From NCBI GenBank assembly GCA_964036195.1, contig OZ038459.1, positions 22,007,206-22,071,205 on the forward strand: a stretch of DNA of 64,000 bases, in the 5' to 3' direction. The number at the start of each line of letters is the position of its first letter. Position 1 is the first letter of the stretch. This DNA is from Sphaerolaimus hirsutus. Taxonomy: Eukaryota > Nematoda > Chromadorea > Monhysterida > Sphaerolaimidae. Under the pieces are notes generated by a model that saw nothing but the letters and a program-made list of their open reading frames with translations, was not told where the DNA came from and did no database searches. Below are positions 24,501 through 29,363 of the stretch, in pieces. Made by a program: the position numbers and the translations under genes.

Positions 24501-26834
24501 GAAGGAGTCGGTTTGCTAAAAGTTATGTAAAAAAAATTGTGGATTATAAAAAAATAATTTGTGCTCAACTAGGGATAGATAAAAAGCGCTTTTTTAACGG
24601 CCCGCTTGTTTTAAAAAAGCGCTCTTTTTAATAAAAAAACGCGCTTTTTTCGCTTTTTTCAAAAAATGTCCAGACATCTCCTAGAAAGCCCCCATATATG
24701 GTTCTGAGTCAATATATACAGGTATATCATACAAGTAGCAGTACTAGTGATGATATATAGTCATAGAATGGCTGTGGAGTCATGGGATAGCATTATAAGT
24801 GGTGTTTTATGCCATAAAAAAATCCACTTTTTATGTTGACTCGTTATGTAAATTGCTATTTGTCAAATGGTCGTGAGTTCAAATGAAGTTAGGCATGAAA
24901 TAGTGCTTAAATAACGTTATAAAAGAAGGATTGAGACTGATGTTTCCTACTGTAGAAGTATGTGGAAGTATTGCTGGATATTATATACTACATTACATAT
25001 CACGGCTTATTAGTACCGTATTTCCTCGAATTACCCCCGGGGAGGTTTATTTTTTCAGAGTGAAAATTTTGAGAGAGAAACGTGAAAAATGCAACAATAA
25101 CCACCATTTATAAGTTTTTACAGCCTTCTAAAAGGATGTAGATGGTATAAACGATGTTCTAACGTAACACAGTAAATGTTTTGAACATCTGTTATGCATT
25201 TCCCGGACCACAAATTCATAATGCCCATTTTGAGGGGGGGGGGGTATTTCGAGGAAATACGGTATATGATAGCATGCAAGAATGACTCTAAAAATGCTCA
25301 AAACCAATGAAAACTACCACCAGTGGTAATGTGCATGTGAAATTGCGCGCTTGCGCGCAAAAAAAATTAAAAATACCTAGTGCATAGGTACAAAAAATTT
25401 TGCCAGCGCTCTTTTTAAAAAAAAGCGCTGGGACCGTTGCGCTTTTTTTTTAAAAAGCGGCGTTTTTTTAATAAAAAAAGCGCTTAAAAAAACGGTGGCC
25501 ATTCCTATGCTCAACATTTCAGGATGAAATCTCTGGAGGCTGACGCAATGAAGGCTGAGCAAATGATGCAGAAAGTTCGGCAGTTGACAGATTCTAATAA
25601 AGACATGGTGAGTTTTCAGTGCAGTTGTTTCCTGTCTCATTATTTCAGTTGAGTTTAATTGTGATCGGTGTTTGAACGCGATCGGGATTTTGGACATAGT
25701 TTTTGTTATATTAAGGGTCTTTGTCTAATTTTTTCACAAAAGAGGTCTTACGCAGGTTACGTTCACATTTCTCAGTGAGAAAGTCATTTGGCAAATTTGT
25801 CAGGGATCGTGATTTTGATTTGAACATTTTCGGGATCGGAATCAGCTTTCAAAATTTCGGGATTGTGGAATCGGAATTGGGATCGGGACCGCAAAATCTC
25901 GAAAATTTTCGGATCAAAATCCCCTATTTGACGCTACCTATCTGGTAAACTCGCTGTGTTGAAAACAATTTCTCGATGTATCTGATTCCAAAACTTTGAA
26001 CACAATATTGAAAATGGAAATTTTGTCTGTCAACTAGTTTACGTACCAAAAAAAACTACCATACCCCTGAAAAATCCCCCCCCCCCGCAGTCTACCATAA
26101 CCGAGTCATCAGAAAACATGGGAACTTCTCAAATTACCACCAGCGCCACGAAAAGTGAATCGCAATTAATTTGCGAACGTAAAGAGCGCAAAGCCTATGA
26201 AAATTTGGATCCTAAAACTGGGGAGCACGTTGTTCATTGCGTAGAGAGGCAGGAAGTTGTCACTAGGAGAGAGGTTGATTTTGTGGGGATTTTATTCGAA
26301 CATGGGGGTTTATTGAGGTTGAGGGGTCGGTTTGCTGGATTGGAGTTTTGAGTGGGCTGTTTTTGTCTTACATGGTACACACTAGTTGACAACGATACCA
26401 AATGTCAACTGGTTCTCATCCCAATTGAAAGCTTGCTCACGAGTAACACTATACACATTTTTCATACCGCCCTTGTACTTCGCACATACGGCAAATTTTT
26501 TTCAACACTGCAGATTCATTTGCAACATGATTCAACACATTTGCATTCTAACGTTGTTCACGGCTCGTCAGCAAGCTTTGAATTGGGATGGGAACCAGTT
26601 GACATTTCGTGTCCTTGTGTATTTAGGACCAATAAATTCACTTGATTGCTGCCCACTTTCCGGAAATGTCTCCATTTCTTTAAAAATGGTTGTCATCTGG
26701 CGTCAAAATTTTATAAAATGAATAGTTTTCAGTGTTTGGCATTCATCCAATTATTCATATCTTTCTATGAACACATTTCCCAATTTTTTCAGTTACGAAC
26801 ACCCGACAACGGCGCAATGAGAGAGATTTCATGA
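265..26834 (+). CDS. scrib: Scribble (LAP-family polarity scaffold), 3' part of the gene, 22 exons
   Basis: This is a scaffold of the basolateral polarity module (Scrib/Dlg/Lgl) at lateral junctions. The fragment enters in the last leucine-rich repeats and LRR cap, with the family signature LWLSENQSQP and LLPQQ near its start. A linker with TPHPKH and NTPHYTK motifs follows, then four PDZ domains with carboxylate-binding loops GLGLSIAGG, GFAIAGG, LGLSIVGG and LGMHICGG. The C-terminal segment is basic and helix-prone (QWRQAR, MKSLEADAMKAEQ), as in fly and human Scribble. Joined exons: 265-534, 957-1113, 1699-1844, 2252-2345, 9968-10008, 16012-16228, 17387-17493, 17578-17766, 17962-18342, 18527-18688, 19157-19375, 20248-20421, 20745-20981, 21117-21256, 21768-21891, 22368-22421, 22587-22658, 23039-23121, 24109-24279, 25523-25607, 26091-26273, 26793-26834. 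They give one open frame of 1115 residues plus a stop, with every splice phase matching. The N-terminal LRR exons lie upstream of the window. Confidence 0.93.
957..1113 (+). CDS. scrib: scrib exon: acidic/Ser-Thr linker after the LRRs
   Basis: Acceptor ATCCCTCAG. The peptide begins DATAGSSTEHQPDTSP and includes KVTFPD. The donor may be at 1108 (GTTATG) or 1114 (GTAGGG). Both leave one base and keep frame with the next exon, so the last two codons are uncertain. Confidence 0.75.
1148..1441. mobile_element. hAT-like MITE, core of ATTCCGAAT/AATCCCGATT words
   Basis: Ends TAGGGTTTAAG and CGTTTGAACCCTA are inverted copies. Flanks GTTGAAGG (1140-1147) and GTTGCAGG (1442-1449) match at 7 of 8 positions, as expected for a hAT target duplication. 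Lies in a scrib intron. Confidence 0.65.
1699..1844 (+). CDS. scrib: scrib exon: linker with TPHPKH motif
   Basis: Acceptor TTCCTCCAG, donor CAG|GTATGT. It encodes ATNPDVDDDSNIG, then KRHDTPHPKHGAP and a Gln-rich end. The R-x-DTPHPK motif is a hallmark of the Scribble post-LRR linker. Confidence 0.9.
1986..2190. repeat. CCTTGCAAAATGTC..ACATTTTACAG fold-back repeat
   Basis: Alternating AAATGTCA/GTCATG and TGACATTT words in inverted halves. It is a diverged copy of the CACCCTGTAAA family seen at 21560-21715 and 61208-61372. Confidence 0.45.
2252..2345 (+). CDS. scrib: scrib exon: linker (LGGKKRHSYENMSFG)
   Basis: Acceptor AATTCAG, donor CAAG|GTGAGA. It encodes 31 codons plus one base, in phase with the exon before. 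No domain is recognised; this is the low-conservation linker before PDZ1. Confidence 0.7.
2409..2590. mobile_element. GTCAACTGG / TTTTAGTTGAC MITE
   Basis: Inverted halves TTCGAATGTCAACTGG and ACATGTCAACTGGTGTGTG enclose an inner inverted pair GATTTTAGTT and AACTAAAATC. Same plan as at 17037, 24295, 27792 and 62424. Confidence 0.55.
2887..2986. mobile_element. 100-bp hAT-like MITE with T/A-rich core
   Basis: Ends TAGCGATGGG and GGCCATCCCTA; flanks GCGGATAT and GCGGATAA differ at one of 8 bases. The core is AAAACG/TTTAAAAA as in the 23375 and 24570 copies. Confidence 0.6.
3078..3276. mobile_element. Palindromic MITE with GTGCCTGCGCACAC ends
   Basis: TIRs GTGCCTGCGCACACTA and CTAGTGTGCGCAGG continue through CACACGAAATTTCGAAAACTC, so the element can fold along nearly its full length. 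Centre GTCAACTACAGTTGACGG. A close second copy is at 63155-63352. Confidence 0.75.
3371..3907. mobile_element. CTAGTTGACA MITE split by a nested element
   Basis: Left arm GACACCAAATGTCAACTGGT then CCCAATTCAAAGC; right arm GAGCAAGCTTTGAATTGGG then AACCAGTTGACATTTGGTG. Positions 3471-3714 are a TACCGTATTTCC element inserted into it. Confidence 0.75.
3471..3714. mobile_element. TACCGTATTTCCTCGAA MITE, ~244 bp
   Basis: Ends TACCGTATTTCCTCGAA and TTCGAGGAAATACGGTA are perfect inverts. The interior (CAATAACCACCATTTATAAG, GATGTTCTAACGTAACACAG) is shared with copies at 25014-25264 and 40678-40933. Confidence 0.85.
4603..6290. mobile_element. Large TACCGTATTTCC composite with nested elements
   Basis: Left end TACCGTATTTCCTCGAAA, right end GAGGAAATACGCTA (one base off). 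It encloses the hAT-like element at 4789-5627 and G/C homopolymer runs at 5820-5880 and 6160-6270. No intact transposase frame is seen. Confidence 0.55.
4789..5627. mobile_element. hAT-like element with ATATCGAT-word core, 8-bp TSD
   Basis: Ends TAGGATTCAAACGATATATCG and CGATATCGTTTGAACCCTA, flanked by GCGCCGGC at 4781-4788 and 5628-5635. Both arms are dense in ATATCGA/TCGATAT words; the middle (4970-5415) is ordinary AT-rich DNA. Confidence 0.8.
7284..7531. mobile_element. ACACACTAGTTTTCACCGTGAC MITE (copy 1)
   Basis: TIR begins GTGCCTACACACACTAG and reappears inverted at the end as GTGTGTACGGC. The interior carries GGCCACATGGCC. Copies at 15202-15446, 19930-20174 and 31696-31943 share interior and length (~245 bp). 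This copy sits inside a palindromic CTCAAATG/CATTTGA repeat at ~7195-7600. Confidence 0.82.
7790..8230. repeat. Fold-back repeat of TCTAGAT/CTACTCATC words
   Basis: The left arm has CTAGTCATCTAGACCC and CTACCCGCTACTCATC units; the right arm has their complements (GATGAGTAGCGGGT, GGGTCTAGATGA). An inner pair GGTTTAGATGGAGACAGTG / CACTGTCTTCATCTGAACC makes a second stem. Confidence 0.6.
8849..9553. mobile_element. hAT-like element with AAAACGTTTT core, 8-bp TSD
   Basis: Ends TAGGGTTGGCC and GGAAAAAAAACG..CCAACCCTA; GTCACGAC flanks both sides (8841-8848 and 9554-9561). Arms are T/A runs around ACGT. The middle is related to 23375-24057 (shared CTATCCCATGGCTCCACAGC). Confidence 0.82.
9968..10008 (+). 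CDS. scrib: scrib 41-nt micro-exon inside the largest intron
   Basis: Acceptor TTGTTCGCAG, donor CAT|GTCAGT. The two leading bases complete a Gly codon with the previous exon, and the rest reads ATNEGATPSEPKH. Without it the exons at 2252-2345 (phase 1 end) and 16012 (phase 0 start) would not join in frame; with it they do. The call rests on phase and splice signals only. Confidence 0.55.
11092..11318. mobile_element. GGCCCACACACACTAGTTGACA-type MITE, diverged
   Basis: Inverted ends GACCCACAAAAATCAAGTTGACA and GTCAACTAGTGTGTGTGGGCC. The interior matches 39951-40173 and 40175-40397 (CTATCAGATA / CATTTTCATTGTTTC words). Confidence 0.55.
11817..12084. mobile_element. hAT-like MITE with GATCGGGATC core
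   Basis: TAGGGTTCAAAATGG at the left and CCCGTTGGAACCC at the right with GATCGGGATC words next to each end. The middle (CCAGAGAAGTTGCATAAAATG) also occurs at 38880-39068. No clear target duplication. Confidence 0.5.
13280..14163. mobile_element. Three-level nest of MITEs
   Basis: Outer palindromic element (13280-13360 and 14055-14163; CACACTAGTTGACAGCGG, GATCAAGTGTGCGTGGGG) encloses a CTAGTTGACATCGACA element (13361-14053). That is interrupted by a GATAGATAG-rich insert with ends AGGGGTCT/AGACCCCT (13386-13907). Confidence 0.65.
14523..14782. mobile_element. CTAGTTGACA / CAAAGCTT MITE
   Basis: Inverted arms GCCAAATGTCAACTGGTTCC and CAGTTGACATTTGGTTGCC with the family's AATTCGAAGC / GCTTTGAATT inner pair. 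Confidence 0.7.
15128..15573. mobile_element. Palindromic MITE carrying a nested ACACACTAGTTTTCACC copy
   Basis: Outer arms ACATAGTTGAC..AAAACTGATAAAT and ATTTATAAGC..GTCAACTAGTGTGTC. The insert 15202-15446 is copy 2 of the family at 7284. Confidence 0.65.
16012..16228 (+). CDS. scrib: scrib exon: linker with NTPHYTK motif
   Basis: Acceptor CCTCTCAG, donor CAAG|GTATTT, 72 codons plus one base. It encodes a Gly/Thr stretch (PGTGTGTD), then DNEDKASKLRRQNTPHYTKG, a second conserved Scribble linker motif resembling the TPHPK one at 1750. Confidence 0.9.
16229..17386 (+). other. scrib intron between the NTPHYTK exon and PDZ1
   Basis: Contains a fragment ending CATTCCCTAG near 16365 and a GTCAACTGG/TTTTAGTTGAC MITE at 17037-17240. 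No further coding exon seen. Confidence 0.55.
17037..17240. mobile_element. GTCAACTGG / TTTTAGTTGAC MITE
   Basis: Inner inverted pair CAATTCAGATTTTAGTTGAC and GTCAACTAAAATCTGAGTTG, outer CACTAGTTAACG..GTCAACTGG. Confidence 0.6.
17387..17493 (+). CDS. scrib: scrib exon: PDZ1, first half
   Basis: Acceptor TTCCAG, donor CAG|GTATTT. It encodes HSVTLTKTEGGLGLSIAGG followed by STPYKGSDQ. GLGLSIAGG is the PDZ carboxylate-binding loop and strand B; G-S-T-P-Y-K-G is specific to Scribble PDZ1. Confidence 0.95.
17578..17766 (+). CDS. scrib: scrib exon: PDZ1, second half
   Basis: 63 codons in phase 0. SIFISRLTPSGPA, GLRVGDKLLFVSGTNV and HQSVVELMKRA are the PDZ strands C-D and helix B. His starts helix B, the class-I ligand position. 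Local GC is much higher than in the flanking introns. Confidence 0.95.
17962..18342 (+). CDS. scrib: scrib exon: Ser/Thr/Gln-rich linker between PDZ1 and PDZ2
   Basis: 127 codons in phase 0 when the acceptor is the CTTAG at 17957-17961; the later TATAG site would break the frame. The peptide begins TLSNPSKKFPYRKNVFG and becomes Ser/Thr/Gln-rich, without a domain. It is probably disordered and phosphorylatable. Confidence 0.75.
18527..18688 (+). CDS. scrib: scrib exon: PDZ2, first part
   Basis: Acceptor CTTCCAG, donor AGT|GTAGGT, 54 codons. LSLSIPRDASGAPGFAIAGG is strand A and the binding loop; RLYVSEVKAGGMAQ and LRVGDEVLS follow. It corresponds to Scribble PDZ2. Confidence 0.92.
19157..19375 (+). 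CDS. scrib: scrib exon: PDZ2 end and Ala-rich linker
   Basis: INGVSMSAARHDQAVAHLTA closes PDZ2 (helix B, H-D-Q-A-V) and ILLVVRRQ is the last strand. A Gly/Ala-rich linker (GAAAPKVGASAN) follows. 73 codons, phase 0, donor GAG|GTGTGT. Confidence 0.92.
19554..19735. mobile_element. Fold-back MITE with GGTGCCAGTTCCGC ends
   Basis: TTCCGCAAAATGAGAAGTG at the left is inverted as CACTTCTCATTTTGCGGAA at the right; the interior is GAAGTGAAATGGCAAAGGCG words. A second copy, with a nested insert, is at 31628-32057. Confidence 0.75.
19930..20174. mobile_element. ACACACTAGTTTTCACC MITE (copy 3)
   Basis: Begins GGCCCTACACACACTAG and ends CTAGTGTGTGTAGGC. It lies about 75 nt upstream of the PDZ3 exon. Confidence 0.82.
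20248..20421 (+). CDS. scrib: scrib exon: PDZ3, first part
   Basis: A poly-C tract and CTCAG acceptor precede LVHLSKGTGALGLSIVGG. HPFGVNAPGVFVSK and LRLRVGDRILK follow. The insertion H-P-F-G-V between strands B and C is characteristic of Scribble PDZ3. Confidence 0.95.
20470..20702. mobile_element. CTAGTTGACA / CAAAGCTT MITE
   Basis: CACCAAATGTCAACTGGTTC at the left, AACCAGTTGACATTTGGTG and GTCAACTAGTGTGTC at the right. Its right end is about 42 nt before the exon at 20745. Confidence 0.65.
20745..20981 (+). CDS. scrib: scrib exon: PDZ3 end and PDZ4 start
   Basis: VNSLDVSSAPHAVAVKALV and VTLLVRHDPQP finish PDZ3. EVIIVRKDESEPLGMHICGG starts PDZ4 and DEGIFVEQ is its strand C. 79 codons, phase 0, donor CAG|GTTTGT. 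Confidence 0.94.
21117..21256 (+). CDS. scrib: scrib exon: PDZ4, second half
   Basis: IKSDGAAARASQLKPF then LLEVNEQSLLGCSRDEAAA, the usual Scribble PDZ4 strand D and helix B region. It ends two bases into an Arg codon (phase 2), donor GTGTGT. Confidence 0.93.
21282..21450 (+). repeat. Tandem repeat, ~21-22-bp unit, about 8 copies
   Basis: Units of GTGACGTTACTTTTTGTAATTG and GCGACGTTACCTTTTACATTG alternate, then drift to GACATT. In the scrib intron after PDZ4. Confidence 0.85.
21560..21715. mobile_element. GCACCCTGTAAA fold-back MITE
   Basis: TCCCGCACCCTGTAAAAAG at the left, TTTTACAGGGTGCGAGACTG at the right; the interior is AAATGTCATGTAAAAT words and their complement. Confidence 0.75.
21768..21891 (+). 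CDS. scrib: scrib exon: end of PDZ4 and following tail
   Basis: The first base completes Arg, then IMFCDGFDP, which matches the family pattern VxVCDGF that ends PDZ4. A Gly/Ser tail follows (GSPHGSLGSNK). Phase 0 end, donor GTGTCA. Confidence 0.92.
22368..22421 (+). CDS. scrib: scrib 54-nt exon (ETGSISSGEAKIADIDSD)
   Basis: Acceptor AATGCAG, donor GTGTGT. 18 codons in phase 0, acidic and Ser-rich. Supported by splice signals and phase, not by a recognised domain. Confidence 0.7.
22587..22658 (+). CDS. scrib: scrib 72-nt exon, Pro-rich
   Basis: Acceptor AATGCAG, donor CAC|GTGTGT. 24 codons including QPPPPVAPKPKID, a possible SH3-type Pro-rich stretch. Phase 0 at both ends. Confidence 0.72.
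22811..22972. mobile_element. GGCCCCACACACGCTAGTTGACA MITE, 162 bp, near intact
   Basis: Left end GGCCCCACACACGCTAGTTG and right end CAACTAGCGTGTGTGGGCC are near-perfect inverts. The inner TTTGAATTGGGA arm is diverged on the left side. Confidence 0.82.
23039..23121 (+). CDS. scrib: scrib exon: Ser/Ala-rich tail (NGFGTAPSTSDD)
   Basis: Acceptor GTTTTCAG, donor AA|GTGCGT. 27 codons plus two bases, which join with a single T from 24109 to give Asn. Ends DAQTAAKQALD, probably helical. Confidence 0.75.
23375..24057. mobile_element. hAT-like element with AGCGCTTTTT core, 8-bp TSD
   Basis: Ends TAGGGATGGCC and GGATCCATCCCTA-type, flanked by CACTAGAA at 23367-23374 and 24058-24065. Arms are T/A runs with AGCGCT; the middle is shared with 8849-9553 and, inverted, with 24570-25507. 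Confidence 0.82.
24109..24279 (+). CDS. scrib: scrib exon: basic C-terminal segment
   Basis: Acceptor CCCCCAAG, fixed by phase (one base needed). Reads SPTSPSRIPTS, then SEQREMDAKKRQQWRQAR. The E-K-x-R-W-x-x-A-R run followed by MKSLE in the next exon is conserved in fly and human Scribble. Confidence 0.9.
24295..24493. mobile_element. GTCAACTGG / TTTTAGTTGAC MITE, diverged
   Basis: GTCAACTGGGTGTCAACTG at the left, GACACTCGATG..GTCAACTAGTTTG at the right, with the inner GGTTTTAGTTCACG arm. Confidence 0.5.
24570..25507. mobile_element. hAT-like element abutting the last-but-two scrib acceptor
   Basis: TAGGGATAGA..CCATTCCTA with TGCTCAAC duplicated at 24562-24569 and 25508-25515. The second duplicate runs straight into ATTTCAG and the exon at 25523. 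It contains a nested TACCGTATTTCC element at 25014-25264. Confidence 0.82.
25014..25264. mobile_element. TACCGTATTTCCTCGAA MITE nested in a hAT-like element
   Basis: Inverted ends and the interior closely match 3471-3714 and 40678-40933 (CAATAACCACCATTTATAAG). Confidence 0.85.
25523..25607 (+). CDS. scrib: scrib exon: conserved MKSLE helix
   Basis: Acceptor ATTTCAG lies 15 nt downstream of a transposon end. The exon encodes MKSLEADAMKAEQMMQK, matching the family's RMKSLExDAxxAQ helix. Phase 0 end, donor ATG|GTGAGT. Confidence 0.93.
26091..26273 (+). CDS. scrib: scrib exon: C-terminal charged segment
   Basis: Poly-C tract and CCGCAG acceptor. Encodes STITESSENMGTSQ, CERKERKAYENLD and VVTRRE; donor GAG|GTTGAT keeps phase 0. 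Alternatively the exon reads through to a TGA at 26349-26351, adding about 25 residues; the Leu/Gly-rich composition of that extension makes it less likely. Confidence 0.75.
26374..26630. mobile_element. CTAGTTGACA / CAAAGCTT MITE
   Basis: GATACCAAATGTCAACTGGT at the left, AACCAGTTGACATTTCGTG at the right; inner CCCAATTGAAAGCTTGCTC. It lies in the putative last scrib intron. Confidence 0.65.
26793..26834 (+). CDS. scrib: scrib terminal exon with stop
   Basis: Acceptor CCCAATTTTTTCAG and phase 0 entry give LRTPDNGAMREIS and a TGA. A possible poly(A) signal is AATAAA at 27582-27587. The call depends on the splice at 26274 being used. Confidence 0.5.
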   Translation, partial: LRTPDNGAMREIS

Positions 26835-29185
26835 TGAAATGCGCTGAAATCGCATCACATTTAGTTGATATTTTTAATTTATTTTGAATAATAATTTTAC
26901 TGCCCTGCAAATTATGTGTTATATACTTACAAATCATCATAGGCTATACCCCGTTTCATAATTAGTGGTACAATCTTAGCTAATTTTTTGGCCAGTATAT
27001 ATACCAATATTTTTGGTCCCCGTAGCGACATTTCTATTTTAGTGTGCATTTGAAACGCTGACTTGTTTTTGATGTTTTTCAAATTGTGTAAGCTACGGTA
27101 TTTTCTTGAATAAGCCCCCCCCTGGTGTAAACTCCGCGAGTGGAGAAGTAAAAAAAACAATTTGTAAGTGAGAAGTAAAAGTTAAAAGTGAAGTAAACTT
27201 ATAAGTAGTGAAGTGAAATGGAAAGTTAAAACACTAAAACGTTTTTGACTTTATACTTGCCATTTCACTTTTCCTTATAAGTTTATTTTTCTTTTAACTT
27301 TTACATCTCACTTTTAATTTTTTTTTGCTTCCATACTTACGCAATTGACACCAGAAGAACACTGCTTGAATAACTCCCCACGTGTAATTTCATGTATTCT
27401 ACCATTTAAAAAACAAGAATGAGCCATAATCCCCCAGGGGTCTTATTCAAGGAATTACGGTATTGTATGTGTAGGCCTTTGATATGGTTGATTTTCTTAC
27501 ACAAAGTGGCTATAAATGTATTTTATAGTGCCTATATTGTTTATGCGTTTATATCACGTTTAAATGGATGATATGAATGACAATAAATACAAATTTCACT
27601 GAAAATGTCCAATTTTTTTTTTTGCCATATAATTAAAGTGTTTTCGGGCGATTTTTTCACATTTTTCCCCCCACAAAATTGCTTGTTGTATATTTACGTA
27701 TTCTCATAAGATTACGCTTCATTGTTTAAAATCTTATATTCATTCAATGATCTTTATGCTTTCTATCTCGAAATTTAGTTGTTGAGTGATGGAATGGTGC
27801 TACGCAAACTGGATGTCAACTGATTTTCATGTCAATTCAGATTTTAGTTGACTGAATTCTGACCTTGAAAATTGTCCTGCAACACGTCAACTAAAATCCG
27901 AGCAGACATCAAAACCAGTTGACACCCGGGGTGTGTACACCATGTAACCTAACGCTATCAAAAAGTTTTTAATTTTATTTCGGTTTATATCGCTGTGCAT
28001 ATTCGCTTAAGCAGTTGTCATTTAATAAGGTTGGGATGATATGACTTTTCGATTTTAAAGAGTATCTACTATTTTTTTCAAAAAAATTTATTCGAAAAAG
28101 TATCATCCCAACATTATGTTTTTTTTAATGAGGCTTTTGCAAGAATTATTGTTGCACTTGATATGATGAATTTATGATATGTGATTGTATTTATTGAAAG
28201 CCAAAAAATATCAATCGATATTTTGCTCTGCCTGTAAAAAATGATAGCAAATTTTTGATCAATTCTGACAGTATCTATGGCAAGTAATTTTTATTGAATT
28301 ATCTCTTAAAACTGCTACATGTCGTATGTCGTATATTTAGCATTCCATTCTATAATTTTTTTAAATTGGTCATTAATATATTTTGGTTCGCAGAATTTCT
28401 ACACCGTTGGAAGTTGATCTTGTTAGTGCTAAAAAGTGATGACTTTTTATTCATATAAATACGATTGAAAAAATTGCTTGTGCTACCTTTGCTTTTTTGT
28501 GTTTGATAAAATCACTGAAATCTGTTGATTGTGCACGAAATTTATGTTATTTTTCCAGAAAATTAGCATTTGAGTAGTATGTCTAATTTCTTGTAAATTT
28601 TACCAGATGGGTTTTACCTGGGGTTTTACAATTTACATTTTACAATTTGACCTGGGGAGTTATTTTTAGGTGGACTTATTTCGTCGGTGCATTGGCTGAA
28701 AATAGACACGTTAAGATTATAAACGAGTAAAGTTTCGAAACCATTGCAGTCCCGAATGTTTAGGCGTTGAAATACCTCTGGAAGATTTATTTTTAAAGTA
28801 TTTAAAAAGTAAATATAAGATTATTTTATATTTTTGTGAAGATTTTCCAGGGAGGTTTAATTGTATTTTTATTTACCATATTGAAAATTGTTAAATATGT
28901 TTTAATAAGTATTGAAATATTTTTTAATTGATTATCTAGGTATATATTTTTCGAGAAATTTGATATCAGAATACAGAAATAGAACAACTTTTACGATAAA
29001 AACTCCCTCTAGTGTTATATTTCAGGAAATCACAACTAAATAAATGGCGTGCACAATGTCAATAGATAGATTTTTTACATTAAAACGTGATGTGAACATC
29101 AACAAAATAAACACCTTCAAAAAATAAAATAACATTTCTTAAGGGACAACCGGGAAAAAAACCTTTAAACAATTTGAAGGACAAA
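26835..29185. other. Intergenic region between scrib and the capping enzyme
   Basis: AT-rich, with no supported gene. It includes a tentative scrib poly(A) signal (27582), a TACGGTATTTTCTTGAATAA-ended MITE with a nested fold-back (27094-27462), a TTTTAGTTGAC MITE (27792-27942) and a GGTTGGGATGAT fold-back (28030-28113). The capping-enzyme promoter should lie in the last few hundred bases, but I cannot point to a core motif. Confidence 0.55.
27094..27462. mobile_element. TACGGTATTTTCTTGAATAA MITE with nested GAAGTGAAA fold-back
   Basis: The ends resemble TACCGTAAATCCTCGAATAA elements at 35195 and 42362 (inverted right end CTTATTCAAGGAATTACGGTA). The insert at about 27137-27350 has GTGGAGAAGTAAAA and complement arms. 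Confidence 0.55.
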
Positions 29186-29363
29186 ATGGCTGCAGACCAC
29201 CAATTTCCCACTTCGTCAACTGAGATTTTCGTCCCAAACTCGTTTGGTCACAACAAGCAGAAACCGCAGAGGGAAGAATGGGATGGACCGAATGAGAAAA
29301 ATGTGAAATTTGGCCCGCCGCCAAGATGGCTCCGATGCCCTAGAAAGGGATTCACCGTTTATA
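29186..29363 (+). CDS. RNGTT: Capping enzyme exon 1 (start)
   Basis: [11 protein letters not shown] start, then a charged non-conserved stretch, then [18 protein letters not shown], the usual N-terminus of metazoan triphosphatase domains. Donor ATA|GTGCGT leaves one base, needed by exon 2. Confidence 0.88.

Noticed and set aside
26274..26351. Read-through end of scrib (DFVGILFEHGG.. to TGA)
   Set aside because: Kept as an alternative only; composition is unlike the charged tail, and a good donor plus a downstream phase-0 exon exist.
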